From positions 62,001-126,000 of the forward strand of contig JBBPEB010000011.1 in NCBI GenBank assembly GCA_039096225.1: a stretch of DNA of 64,000 nt. Direction: 5' to 3'. This DNA is from Blastocystis sp. Blastoise. Taxonomy: Eukaryota > Sar > Bigyra > Opalinata > Blastocystidae. A program made the translations under genes and the position numbers. How positions within the stretch are numbered: the stretch's first letter is position 1; each line of letters starts with the position of its first letter. The notes beneath the pieces are model-generated. The model had not been told where the DNA came from and ran no database searches. It worked only from the letters and a program-made list of their open reading frames with translations. Positions 45,122-57,747 of this stretch are shown here, one piece after another.

Positions 45122-47256
45122 GTATATATATAATAGTATATATACTTCGTGTTGTTCTTTTTCGTTGTCTTTTCTTCGTTGTTACAGAAGGTGTTGGAGA
45201 TACCTATATATATATATATATATACATTATTATCATTATTATATACATGTTTTCGTTCTCTTAGATCATACTTCGTTTTACGAGATTCATTTTCACTACA
45301 TGGGCCTATATATATATATAATAATAATAATAATTATTATTATTATAATATATACCTGAATGAAGCTCTTCACTATATGACGATTTCTATATACATATAT
45401 GTACACAAATAATATATATATATACCTTTGTATTTCCTTGTCGTTTTTTCTTCCGTTTATCCCTGTTTTCTTGATTTACTAATACAGTTGTAGAAGGACT
45501 TGAAGTGATTCTTTTATTTCTATATAATAATAATAATAAACATAAATATCATAATAAACACAATAATAATAAACATAATAATACTTGTGGATATCTATTG
45601 ACTTTGTTTGCTTATCACTAACAAAAGGAGATACAGGAGAAGATGAAATATGAATAGATGTATCAACAGATATATTATTATAAGATTCTTTATTTAATAG
45701 AGGAGACGAAGTATAGTCATTTATAGCTTCAGGAGTGAATTTATTGTGTTCCAAAGACTCTGTATCTTGAGGGTTCTGTACAATATGTTGATATTGTTCC
45801 GATATTGATTCATTCATGAAAGATTCATTGTTAGTGTTGCTCTCTGACTGAGATAGTGTTTTCGTGTTTATTGATATTAATGGAGTTGATGAAGTAGATA
45901 TATTACTGTTAGGTATAGTAGACGATGATGTGTGAGCACTATTTAATAAAGAAGAAATGGAGAGACTAGAGAGATCTGTCTGAATTTGAGGTTTATTATC
46001 TTCATTATTATTATCAATATTATTATTATCTTCATTATTATTATCTTCATTATTATTATCTTCATTATTATTATCTTCATTATTATTATCTTCATTATTA
46101 TTATCTTCATTATTATTATCTTCAATATTATTATCTTCATTATTATTATCTTCATTATTTCTCTCAATATCCATATTATTCTCTTCATCTTCCATGGAAA
46201 TAGACGATTTACGACTATCTTTATCATTATTCGATAAATTCTCTTCTTCATTTATAGATTCATTCTCAATATCAGATATAGATTTCTCATTGTCTTTCTC
46301 TTTATCATCAATAAAATCATTAATAGTATCTTTGGACAGTATAATATCTTTATTTTTATGATGACGATGATGATGATGATGTTTCTCTTTTTCCTTTTTT
46401 TCTTTTTCTTTTTCTTTTTCTGTTTCTTTCTCTGTTTCTCTATGTCGTAAAGGATAACGTGATGATATAATTCGATATTTTGAATTATGATTCTTGTTCT
46501 TATTATTCTTTCTCTTCCTTGATTGATAGGTATTATTATTATCTGAATCATCACTTGATTTCTCACTATTTATAGAAGAAGATGATGATGATGATGAAGA
46601 AGAAGAAGAAGAAGAAGAAGAATTATCTGAATCATCATTATCATCATCATCATATCCAGAACGATCTTCTGATGAATCATATAAATTAGAATCACTTGAA
46701 GAAATCTCTGATTCGTTCTCTGTTTCTTTAGTATTACTCTCCTTCTTTACAGAAAATTTACTATTATTCACATGATAATCCTCATTAGTAATACTACTAT
46801 TACTACTAGAGGATGACGATACACTATCATCATCTTTAGAATATTTTGATCGAGGTTTTTTAGACGTATAAAAGTGCTATATACAAAAGAGATAATTTCT
46901 TTAATAAAAAAAAATACATCGAAGGAGATATTACGTTTCTTTTGTGGCGTATAATCCTTTGATAGGAAAAAATCAGCAGCTAGAAATACAAAAAAATTTA
47001 GAAAACACCTAGATTAATATAAAATACATACAATCATCACTATCATCGACAATTGGAATCTGTTTATGTTTTATATTTGCATGCTTTTTGTTCTGTGATT
47101 TCCGTTTCATGGCTTTTCTATACAGAATCAAGTAATTAATAAGAAAAATATACTTTTTATTGTTGAAGGAGCTGGGTTGATTATCCTCTGAGTCGCTATC
47201 ACTCTATATAATATTATTAATACATATTTAAATAAATCTATTACATAGGATTTCAT
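40200..47256 (-). CDS. ATAD2/Yta7-like AAA ATPase with PHD finger and bromodomain
   Basis: 24 exons, about 1720 residues. Minus-strand exons: 47245-47256, 47154-47203, 47032-47117, 46918-46979, 45585-46876, 45426-45519, 45356-45386, 45247-45305, 45146-45203, 44959-45081, 44838-44918, 44611-44783, 44351-44524, 43800-44138, 42938-43577, 42312-42887, 42033-42175, 41771-41982, 41221-41501, 40962-41153, 40678-40866, 40494-40636, 40319-40429, 40200-40241. All phases agree. An acidic Ser/Asp/Asn-rich N-terminus is followed by AAA1 with Walker A (GPPGTGKT), Walker B (IIFFDEIDGL) and ATNRVDSIDPALRRPGRFDR; a PHD finger (CSICKEGGELIVCETC, CPKC); degenerate AAA2 (RPRVLLCSNAGMGTD, AVIYLQDINSW); and a bromodomain (EEVPDYHVIISNPI, NACEYNP). 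The family works on nucleosomes and histone H3-H4. The PHD between the AAA modules is unusual. The 12-nt first exon is tentative. Confidence 0.88.
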
Positions 47257-47826
47257 AATCAATAATAAAGCTTAATGTTTTTTCGATATAATCAATTATT
47301 CACGTTAATATTTATCTTGATTCACGGGTACACTAATATAATCAACTTTATATTGCTTATTCAGTGTGAATATGAGAAAATAATTTTTTTATAATTAATT
47401 TGAAAGTCGCGGGGAACACCGAAAAATGAAAATAGCGGGAATTTCATTTTTACTTTTTTTATTTTTTTAGAATAAATAATGAATACGAAGATGATCAATG
47501 AAAGTAATATTAATTAAGGATCTCTATGTTTATATAAATCTCAAGAATATATCAATTTTGGATTCAAGTACCGATGAGTATTCTAAATGTTTTAAATGTA
47601 TTTTTGAAACTAGTTTATACCCTGACTATTGTGCATAGCATCTAAGAGATGATGATGATTAGATTACATATATATATATTTATGAAAAGGAAGCAATGAT
47701 TTTAAAGAAAACGAAACAAATAAACAAAAAGAGAGTCTTCATTAACTAAATATTTGTATCATGTTCGCAACACAGAATGCATTATTTTAAATAAACTTAG
47801 AGAGATAGCTTTTAATAAATCATTCA
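47257..47826. other. Intergenic between ATAD2-like and acyltransferase genes
   Basis: AT-rich, with a small hairpin near 47424-47454 (AAAAATGAAA and TTTCATTTTT around a GCGGG loop). Nothing else seen. Confidence 0.4.
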
Positions 47827-49899
<2,073 letters not shown>

Positions 49900-50578
49900 A
49901 ACATATATGTAAAACGAGAGACTCTTTTAAAATAAAATACTTTTATAAGATAATTCATCAATTAACTAAAGAAGATTATACTAAAATTCCAATAATCAAT
50001 TAGTATACAAAAACATAATGACGTTAACAACAATGAATACAGCTCGGTTATCGAATAAAAAAAACGACGTAATTTTCGTCCAGTGTTTGTCACGAAGACT
50101 CTCTTAGGGTACAAACTTCCTCAAGAGAACTATTTTTTAGGTATTCTTAGGCTCTCGAAGCGTATAGTGAAATCACGTCTAGGGTAGGCTCCTTGTGCAT
50201 TAGGTAGTGTATGGCGCAGGGTTCGCCACACTGTATTTTCAGTAAGGTCTGTACTCCAAGAGAGTTTTTATCTACGCCTTTCGCGCCTAAAGATACCCAT
50301 AAAACTGGTTCTTTCAGTAAGGTCTGTACTCCAAGAGAGTCTTCGTGGCGAACCCTAGTATGGAGAACCTTGAAAAATAATAATTCCACAATAAAAAAAT
50401 ATTTGTTTCATTTTTTAATTTAAAAGGGAGAATTCTAGAAATAATGATGATTCTAAGAAAAGAGTCGTTGTAAAAAGAACTTCGTCAAAGAATTCGAGAG
50501 AACAACGAAGTATTCTAATAATACGACAAGATTCTTTTCATTTCTTTATACTTGACTATTAATATAATAAACTAGATA
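49900..50578. other. Spacer between head-to-head acyltransferase genes, with repeat R3
   Basis: Bidirectional upstream region for the two paralogues. It contains dispersed repeat copy R3 at 50081-50355. The rest is AT-rich. Confidence 0.6.
50081..50355. repeat. Dispersed GC-richer repeat, composite copy R3
   Basis: Diverged member of the R1/R2 family, with GGGTTCGCCA at 50218 and GGCGAACCC near 50347-50355 as mirrored ends of one unit. An adjoining, more decayed unit (CACGAAGACTCTCTTAGGG onward) lies to the left. Within it a 27-bp string containing AAGGTCTGTACTCCAAGAGA occurs twice. Frames at 50147 and 50211 across it are not genes. Confidence 0.75.
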
Positions 50579-51537
50579 ATGAATTTCTTCTTGAAAGTAT
50601 TTGTTTCTCTATCCATATAATCAAAAACCTATAGATAATAAATTACATCAAATCATTATTTGTGGCTATCATATGGGTTTCTACTGTTGTTGTTGTGTGG
50701 TGTCTTGTGTCTCTGTCTGTAATAATCAGTAAACTTGGATTTCATTCACTTGGAGATTATTTAATGAATTGTGTTAAAGTATTCTTAGATTATTTCATTA
50801 TTCTCATCGAATATTATTATATTTGTTTTTTTTTATTTTTCGTGTTATTGTTTTTATAGAAGACTTTTGTTTCTGGTTGTGCTCTTGGTATGTCTAATAC
50901 AAGAATTGTATTTACAGGTGATCTCGATAAGTTTAAAGAAACATTGAATTCTCCTGCTGTTGTCATTTGTAATCATCAAACTTATTTTGATTGGTGGTAT
51001 ATTTGGTTAATTGCTGATTTTTATCATAAAGCACGTTCATTAAATATTATGTTAAAAGCATCTCTTCAGTATGAATATATATATGTAAATTCATTTCATA
51101 ATTATCTTTAGAATCACTTTTTTTTAAAGTATATATTTATATATATATAGAAAAGTACCTTTGTTAGGAACAGTTATGAAGAGAGTTGGATTCTTATTTT
51201 TAGAACGTAATTGGGAAAAAGATAGTAGTAATATTGATGCCTATATGAAACAATTCTGTGCTAAAGATCGAAATGATTGGCTATTAATATTCCCTGAAGG
51301 TACTACTAGAAGCAATGGTAGATATTTATGTTATTTTTATTATGTTTTTTTTTTATTTTGTTTTCTTTGGAATATATATATTTTATATTTTATTATTAGA
51401 ATATGTTTTTTTTTTATGTTTTCTTAGTGGAATATTTATAGTTATTTTATAGAATATATATATATATAGGTACACTTCAAAAGTCGATGGCTTATGCCAA
51501 GAAAACAGACCGTCCTATCACTGGTGTATATAAATAA

Positions 51538-51573
<36 letters not shown>

Positions 51574-51625
51574 TATCTTTAGATGGTACTCTTACCTCAT
51601 GCTACTGGATTAGCTTCTATCTTAA

Positions 51626-51666
<41 letters not shown>

Positions 51667-52478
51667 TTTCATTTTATTTCATTTTATTTATTTCTTTTAT
51701 CTATATATATATATATAGAGTATGTATATTAATCAAAAGATTCATGGCACACAATCTTATATTTATAACATGACTATGCAGTTTACTACCTTTGACGGAA
51801 CTACCCCTAACGGATCGTTCTTAGGAGGTACTTTCAATGGAAAAGGAATTCCACATTTACTTACTTTTACTACTGAACTATATTCTATAATATATATTCT
51901 ATAATATATATATTCTATAATATATAATAAAACATTTTTCTTTTGATTTATTAAACTCTCTATATTCATTTATATAAACTATTATAATTCTCTCTATCAA
52001 CTTTAATGTCTATTTATTATTTTTTTAAATTAAATTATTTCTCTTTATATATGTTCATATTTATATAGCGTCACCCTATAGAGTGTCATATACATATTGA
52101 AGTAGATACTATTGATAGTGTTCTTCAAGGAGCTGTAGAACAAGAAGAAGTTATAAAGAATACTGAACAATGGCTTGATGATAAGTATGTCAAGAAAGAT
52201 CAAATGATCACAAAATTCATAAAAGACCAACAATTCAAACTAGAAAATAATGATAAAAAAGTATTTTTCTATTTTTAAACAGAATCTTATAGTCTTTCTT
52301 CTTTTTTTCTAAATACTTATTTTTACGAATACTAAATATCCTCTATATATAGATTGTTCTTGACTATAAGTATATTCGACGTTTCTTAGGTATTTTTGTT
52401 GTTATTATTAGTTGTGTTATTGGATATGGTATTTTTTCTCTTCTTAAATACATTTTTCTTTTACCTTTCCGTCTCTAA
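50579..52478 (+). CDS. Lysophospholipid acyltransferase (AGPAT/LCLAT family), paralogue B
   Basis: Exons: 50579-50596, 50635-50778, 50860-51068, 51151-51317, 51470-51525, 51583-51627, 51719-51877, 52069-52260, 52353-52478; 371 residues. The 18-nt first exon (MNFFLK) is inferred because the frame then lines up with paralogue A (NYIK near the start of both). It carries NHQTYFDWWYIW (HX4D), FPEGTTR and VLLPHATGLASIL, then the RHPIECHIHIEVDTI region and a C-terminal membrane span (FLGIFVVIISCVIGYGIF). Expected role: ER phospholipid acylation. The intron after 51877 lacks a GT; the phase-0 junction expected from paralogue A would be CT...AG. Without that splice the frame ends at 51904, losing the C-terminal region. 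Confidence 0.87.
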
Positions 52479-53073
52479 TGACTATGAACAAGTAATAATA
52501 GTATCTATTTTTTCACGTCTATATATTGTTTATTTCATTCATTTTCTCCATATTATCGATCGTAGATCATGATTGACCCTTTATTTTCTTTTTTGTCTTT
52601 TTTTTTACACTCTCTCTCTTGTGTCCATTTATTAAACTCACTTTCTATATCATCAATTTTTTTTTTGTTTAGTTATAAGTTAAATACTTCTTTCATAAAT
52701 ATCAGAAAACAAATAATCAAAAGTATTCTTCACATAGATCTTTTATTATCAACTTATATGTTTTTCAACCTCAGTTGAAAAATTATTTAACATCGTATTT
52801 ATAGAAAAAAATGAAAATATTTTAAATTCTTGAAATCACTTTCTTTTTATTCTTGAAGAACAAATATATAATATTCAATATAGTATTTATCTATTGAATA
52901 ATGAAGACACTCATGATTAATTCAATTTATTCATAAAGAGACCATATCATTTCGAAAACTATAACTGACAGAAATCAATTACTCCTACACTCTACATTAT
53001 TTTGACCAAACAAACCAGAATATATTCAAATTAATTTTCATAATAAAACTAGAGAATTCAATAAATATAACAT
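52479..53073. other. Convergent intergenic region
   Basis: 3' flanks of paralogue B and of the bL33m gene. T-rich and A-rich, no exon-like frame or repeat seen. Confidence 0.45.
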
Positions 53074-53429
53074 TCACTTTTTAACGGATTTAGTTTCTTC
53101 AAACACGACATGCTTTCGAACAATTGGATCATACTATTGAGAAACATGAATAAATTTATATATGTTTTATATTTCATTTCATTTGAATATAATCTATCAT
53201 ATATATACCTTTACTAATTTTAATTTGCGATCCATTTTCATGGGATTCTTCTTTGTTGTATAAGCAAATCTATATAAATATGATTTTATTTATTTATTCA
53301 GTATTTTTAAATTGAGAAAATATATTTATATACCCTGTTCCAGCTTTACTTAATAATTTAACAACAACATTAAAAGCCTATTTCTATTTTAAAGATTCAA
53401 GAATAAGTTATACATACGTTTTTACCCAT
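53074..53429 (-). CDS. MRPL33: Mitochondrial large-subunit ribosomal protein bL33m
   Basis: Four tiny exons on the minus strand: 53418-53429, 53334-53377, 53209-53269, 53074-53133; 58 residues, the usual bL33 length. The sequence reads MGKNAFNVVVKLLSKAGTGF, then AYTTKKNPMKM, KLKLVKYDPIVRKHVVFEE and a Lys tail. It keeps the SKAGTGF.Y.T.KN core, the K..KYDP.V.KHV.F.E end, and the absence of zinc cysteines typical of mitochondrial L33. It is too fragmented to appear as a long open frame. It implies that the organism has a mitochondrial ribosome. All four junctions are GT-AG and in phase. Confidence 0.9.
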
Positions 53430-54559
53430 TCTAAATATAAATAATTAAAAATTATGTAAACTATAAGGAATGAAAAGAGAAAAAATATAAAAAGAACAGT
53501 TCCTTTTCTATTTTTTTATGTAACCACGGTTTTTTGTAAATAAACACCACAATTTCCATAAGTTACTTATAAAAATACCTTACTAAGAATAATAAATGAA
53601 TCAACATCAATAAAACACTTAGACTTTGTAAGAAGGGAATTCAACTAATTTCAGGCTGTTTTGTTTTACTTTCATCAGTTTTCTATTTTGTTGTGCCTAT
53701 TGCTATGAATTCTTAACCATCTCTCAATTTCTAATATTTTTTTATCCAACCATATTTGTCAAATGACAACCACAGCGTTTACTTATGTGGAAATATAATT
53801 CATTCCAATCTCAGAAACAGTATCCTAAGATATATTGTTTCTTCTACTGTTCACTTTTATATCCCAGTATATATATAGTATATTTGTTTCTTAATAAAAT
53901 TATATTTTTATTTAAATTTTAACATATATATATTATTATTAATCACTTTTTTTTCATCTTATATTTTAATATTGTTTTTATATATTTATACTATCAAATA
54001 TTGTATATATATAGAGAGATCTATGTCATGCTATCATCAAACGATAACTGTTACTCATTCATCTGTAGCTAAAATACTACATCGATAATTATACTCACGC
54101 AATCATTATATGACTTTGAAGTATTATACAGAACCTTATCGGATGATAGCATTGAATTAAACAACTTAATCTCGCTATTTATTATCATATACTCTTCTTA
54201 TTTTATTCATTCTCATTTTTCATTCTTATATTATCTATATACAAAAATTATTTTATTTTTATTTATTTAGGGAATTGTTATTATCGATATTTTATTAAAT
54301 TTTTTTATATTCTTTCTTATTGTATAAACATTCATTGTGAGATTATGTTGTTCTTTACTTTTCTATCTCTCTATTTATTAGTTTTAAGAATTTTTTGCTT
54401 CTATTATTCAAATCAATTGTCAATTCTTTTTATGTAAACATATTCTTGAACAAAAACTATATATACATACTACTTATTGTTCTATAATCACAATTTTTAA
54501 AATATAAACGATTTTTTATATTTTACAGATAGCGAACGAAGAGGAGCTTATTATATATA
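53430..54559. other. Intergenic with a structured hairpin
   Basis: AT-rich region upstream of the bL33m gene and downstream of the ML gene. It contains the stem-forming sequence at 54028-54152. No exon-like frame seen. Confidence 0.5.
54028..54152. ncRNA. Candidate structured RNA (17-bp closing stem)
   Basis: The ends pair as ATGCTATCATC with GATGATAGCAT (11 bp, perfect). After a 3-nt bulge on one side, CGATAA pairs with TTATCG. This encloses about 85 nt of more complex sequence, including GTAG...CTAC. The block is less AT-rich than its surroundings and has no coding frame. The strand is unknown and I could not match it to a known snRNA, RNase P or SRP RNA. Confidence 0.35.
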
Positions 54560-55160
54560 TTATAACTTAAAAGAAACATTAATACAAAATAACTTATTGT
54601 TATTTCCATCAGTAGCATCCAATTTAAATGAATAATAGCCAGGAGGAGTAATAATTGGAAGTCTTGTCTTCATGGTAATAGAGGGATACATATTCGATTC
54701 AATAGGACAAGATGGATTTATTATTTCTATTTTACCTAATCCAAAAGGCATTTTTATTTCTTGATAACCACAAATACCTGCATATCCAGTAAGAACTGCA
54801 GTCTAGAATCAAAAGTATTTAGAATCAATCGAACAAAATAATAGTATATAGATACTCCAGAGGCTGTTGCTGTCACTTGAATTGTACCATTATAAAATTC
54901 TCTTGTTGATTTTCCTTGGTTAGTAATGAGAATCAACTCTTTACCTCGTTCGACCTCAGTTATTTCCATATTATAAAAGAAAACCTATACATAAATAATT
55001 TTATCTTAGTTTCTCATATAGTATTTATTTATCATACTGAATAATCTTTGTTGCCACAATTAGTGACAATCGGAATCACCAACATATCACGAAGATTTGA
55101 ACCAAAAGCAACGCTTATAAATAGTATAGCAACTGTGAATACTTTTAACATCATATTCAT
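54560..55160 (-). CDS. Secreted ML-domain (NPC2/PG-PI-TP-like) lipid-binding protein
   Basis: Exons (minus): 55038-55160, 54856-54984, 54560-54802; 164 residues. The signal peptide MNMMLKVFTVAILFISVAFG leads into an ML beta-sandwich: a Cys pair region at TNCGNKDYS, then ERGKELILITNQGKS, GYAGICGYQEIKMPFGLGK, NPSCPIES, PPGYYSFKLDATDGNNNKLF and CINVSF. The CPI.....Y and PPG.Y......D....LFCI pattern is that of NPC2 and fungal/dictyostelid phosphatidylglycerol/phosphatidylinositol transfer proteins. It should bind a single lipid or sterol in the endolysosomal lumen or outside the cell. Confidence 0.87.
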
Positions 55161-56180
55161 AAATGATTATTATTTATTGAGTAAATGAAAAAAAAAGAAA
55201 ATCATACAAAATATCCAAAAAATCTTCGTAAAAACATATCATTCTAGGAATATGATTATATCACGAACTAGAGATTCTCATATTATCTGTATCATCCAAT
55301 AAACCTATATCTCTTAATTTAATAAGATATAAAAATAGAATTTGAATGAAGATGAGCACGAAACGAGGTTTTATAGTTTCATATTATTTTATTGATCAAT
55401 TTAAGAATAGACTGTTATTTATAAAATAATTGTTATATATATAAATATAAATATACTGCTAACGCCAAGCAATTAGCATTTTTTTGTATATCAAATTAGA
55501 ATAATTTTGTTCATTCAATGTTCTATTTGTTATTTAACTGTACATCAATTTTTTAAACAATTATTTTTTAGGACTAAATCTATATATTCGGATTTTCATT
55601 CCATAATTAACATGATGTATCTATAAATAATATGTATAAGTATTCAATTAAGTTTATTTATACTTTATGGATCAATATTTCTTTATTTTAAAGAATACTC
55701 AAATGATTCTAACTATTAATCGTTAACATCTTGCTTTAAAACACAAAAGTAAATAACTCCTATATGACTCACTCATTTTTTTGAATTGATTTAAGGACAA
55801 TTAATAGTATTAGCAACCATGAAGACCATAATATTATCACTAAAACTAAGAATCAAGTAATAATTCTTCTATCTCTAAATATGTTGCAGCATCTATGTCC
55901 TATGAAGAATTAAAAAAGCATTAAAATGAAGACATACATATAATCTGAATCTGAAATCAAGCCTGTAATGTACCAAATTGATCAACAAATAGTCATCTTT
56001 ATTTTGTGGAATATCCATAACACTTTGAATACGATTCTATAATCATATTATATCTTTTTAACACAAAAACTGAAATAATCTGATTATTTTTCATATTAAT
56101 AATTCAGTATATAAAAAAGAACTGAAAATGTTTCATTTCCATTTCATTTAAAAATTATTCATAATTTAGCATCGTAATAA
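55161..56180. other. Intergenic with possible small exons
   Basis: Upstream of the ML gene (minus) and of the tRNA deaminase (plus). Mostly AT-rich, with a possible short minus-strand gene at 55846-56018, listed separately. Confidence 0.45.
55846..56018 (-). CDS. Possible small two-exon gene
   Basis: Minus strand: a frame from ATG at 56018 (MDIPQNKDDYLLINLVHYRL) can join, through a GTATGT...CATAG intron in phase 0, to an acidic exon ending ATYLEIEELLLDS and a TAG stop at 55846. The second exon has good coding character; the first is less sure, and more coding could lie upstream, since an acceptor-like TTATAG precedes it. The family is not recognised. Confidence 0.25.
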
Positions 56181-57039
56181 ATGGATTTCATGAAGACAGC
56201 TTTTGATGAAGTATGTACACTATTTGGAAATATGAAAAACCTTGAGATAGGCGGAGATTGCATACGAAAAGCGTGAAGTACCCATCGGTTGTGTTTTTGT
56301 GTATAAAAACAAGATTGTAGGTCGAGGAAGAAATATGACAAATGAAACTGGAAATGTATTTCTTGATAAATTTTGATATTCTTATATGAAAATATAGGCT
56401 ACACGTCATGCAGAGATGGTAGCTATTGATAAGATGTTAGAAGAAGATAGTTTTGATCCTTCTTTATTTCGTGAAACTGATTTGTATGTTCTAGTCTCTT
56501 TTTTTTTATTTTTATATTTATATATCATTGATGACTTGAATAGATATGTAACTATCGAACCATGTATTATGTGTGCATCAGCTCTATCACAAATAGGTAT
56601 TCGTAAAGTATATTTTGGTGCTCATAATGATAAATTTGGAGGTTGTGGATCTATTTTATGTATTCATAATGATAGGTAAATATTTTTATTTTTATTTTTA
56701 TTTTTATTTTTATTTTTATTTTTATATTATTTTTATTATTATATTATTTTTATTTTTATAGTTATTTTTATATTATTTTATTTTTATTTTTACTTTTATA
56801 TTATTTTAATATTGTTATATTATTTTTTTTTTTTATTTTTTTTATTTTTTATTATTTTTTTTTTTTAATTTTTTTTTTATTTTTTTATTTTTAGAACATA
56901 TGGAGAAAAGCATCATCAATATGAAATTGAATCAGGTCTAATGAAAGAAGAAGCTATTCTTTTATTACAGAAGTTTTATAATAGAGGGAATATAAATGTA
57001 CCAGAAGAAAAACGAAAACGAAAACATTATGATGAATAA
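56181..57039 (+). CDS. ADAT2: tRNA-specific adenosine deaminase catalytic subunit (ADAT2/Tad2)
   Basis: Exons: 56181-56210, 56251-56355, 56398-56483, 56544-56675, 56895-57039; 165 residues. It has the cytidine/adenosine deaminase fold: [29 protein letters not shown] (HAE: zinc His and catalytic Glu), [13 protein letters not shown] (PCxxC zinc cysteines), [17 protein letters not shown]. The intact HAE marks it as the catalytic Tad2 type rather than the Tad3 type. With Tad3 it converts A34 to inosine in tRNA anticodons. The basic end ([11 protein letters not shown]) could help tRNA binding. The last intron is a long pyrimidine-like ATTTTT run. Confidence 0.93.
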
Positions 57040-57244
57040 ATAAAAAAATATATAACTACACTAATTAGTTTTATTTATAAAATTAAGTAATTCATTCACT
57101 ACAAAATATATAGATGTATAATTAATAATAAATTCCATAGTTAGAAAAAGACACACGAAATAAAGTATCTATATATATATATATATAAAGCAATACCAAA
57201 TAATCAAAAAAACAAAAATATGTTTAGAAAAAGAGCTTTTTAAT

Positions 57245-57701
57245 TTATTTATTTAAGATATTCATAATATTATCGACATTAATCACCTATATAATAAAAA
57301 TGTATATATATAAATATATATAGTCAAATATACTTGATTAAAGATATTCGTAATTGGAACAGGTTTATGATTCTTATACGCGACAATTAAGAAGAAGGAT
57401 GACAGTAATAATTTGAATGCAATAATATTCAGGAATACTAATAAATAGATCAAAGGATGCACAGAGGGTAAATATTGAATACAAACACGTAATATCTATA
57501 TATAGAGAAATATATATAGTTATATAAATATATATTAATATATATAGTTATATAAATATATATTAATATATATAATATGTATATTATTTGAATATTATTA
57601 TAAATATATTAAACAAAACACTTACATATATATATAATATTCGAAGAATATAATAAATATTATATATATATAGAGTTAAAAGTAAAATTAGTCAATGATT
57701 C

Positions 57702-57747
<46 letters not shown>

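Noticed and set aside
45986-46237. Ile-rich plus-strand frame
   Set aside because: Antisense of the coding ATCTTCATTATT repeat in the Asn/Glu-rich region of the ATAD2-like gene.
50147-50423. Overlapping frames on both strands over repeat R3
   Set aside because: They arise because the repeat is GC-richer than its surroundings and so lacks stops. No protein family is visible.
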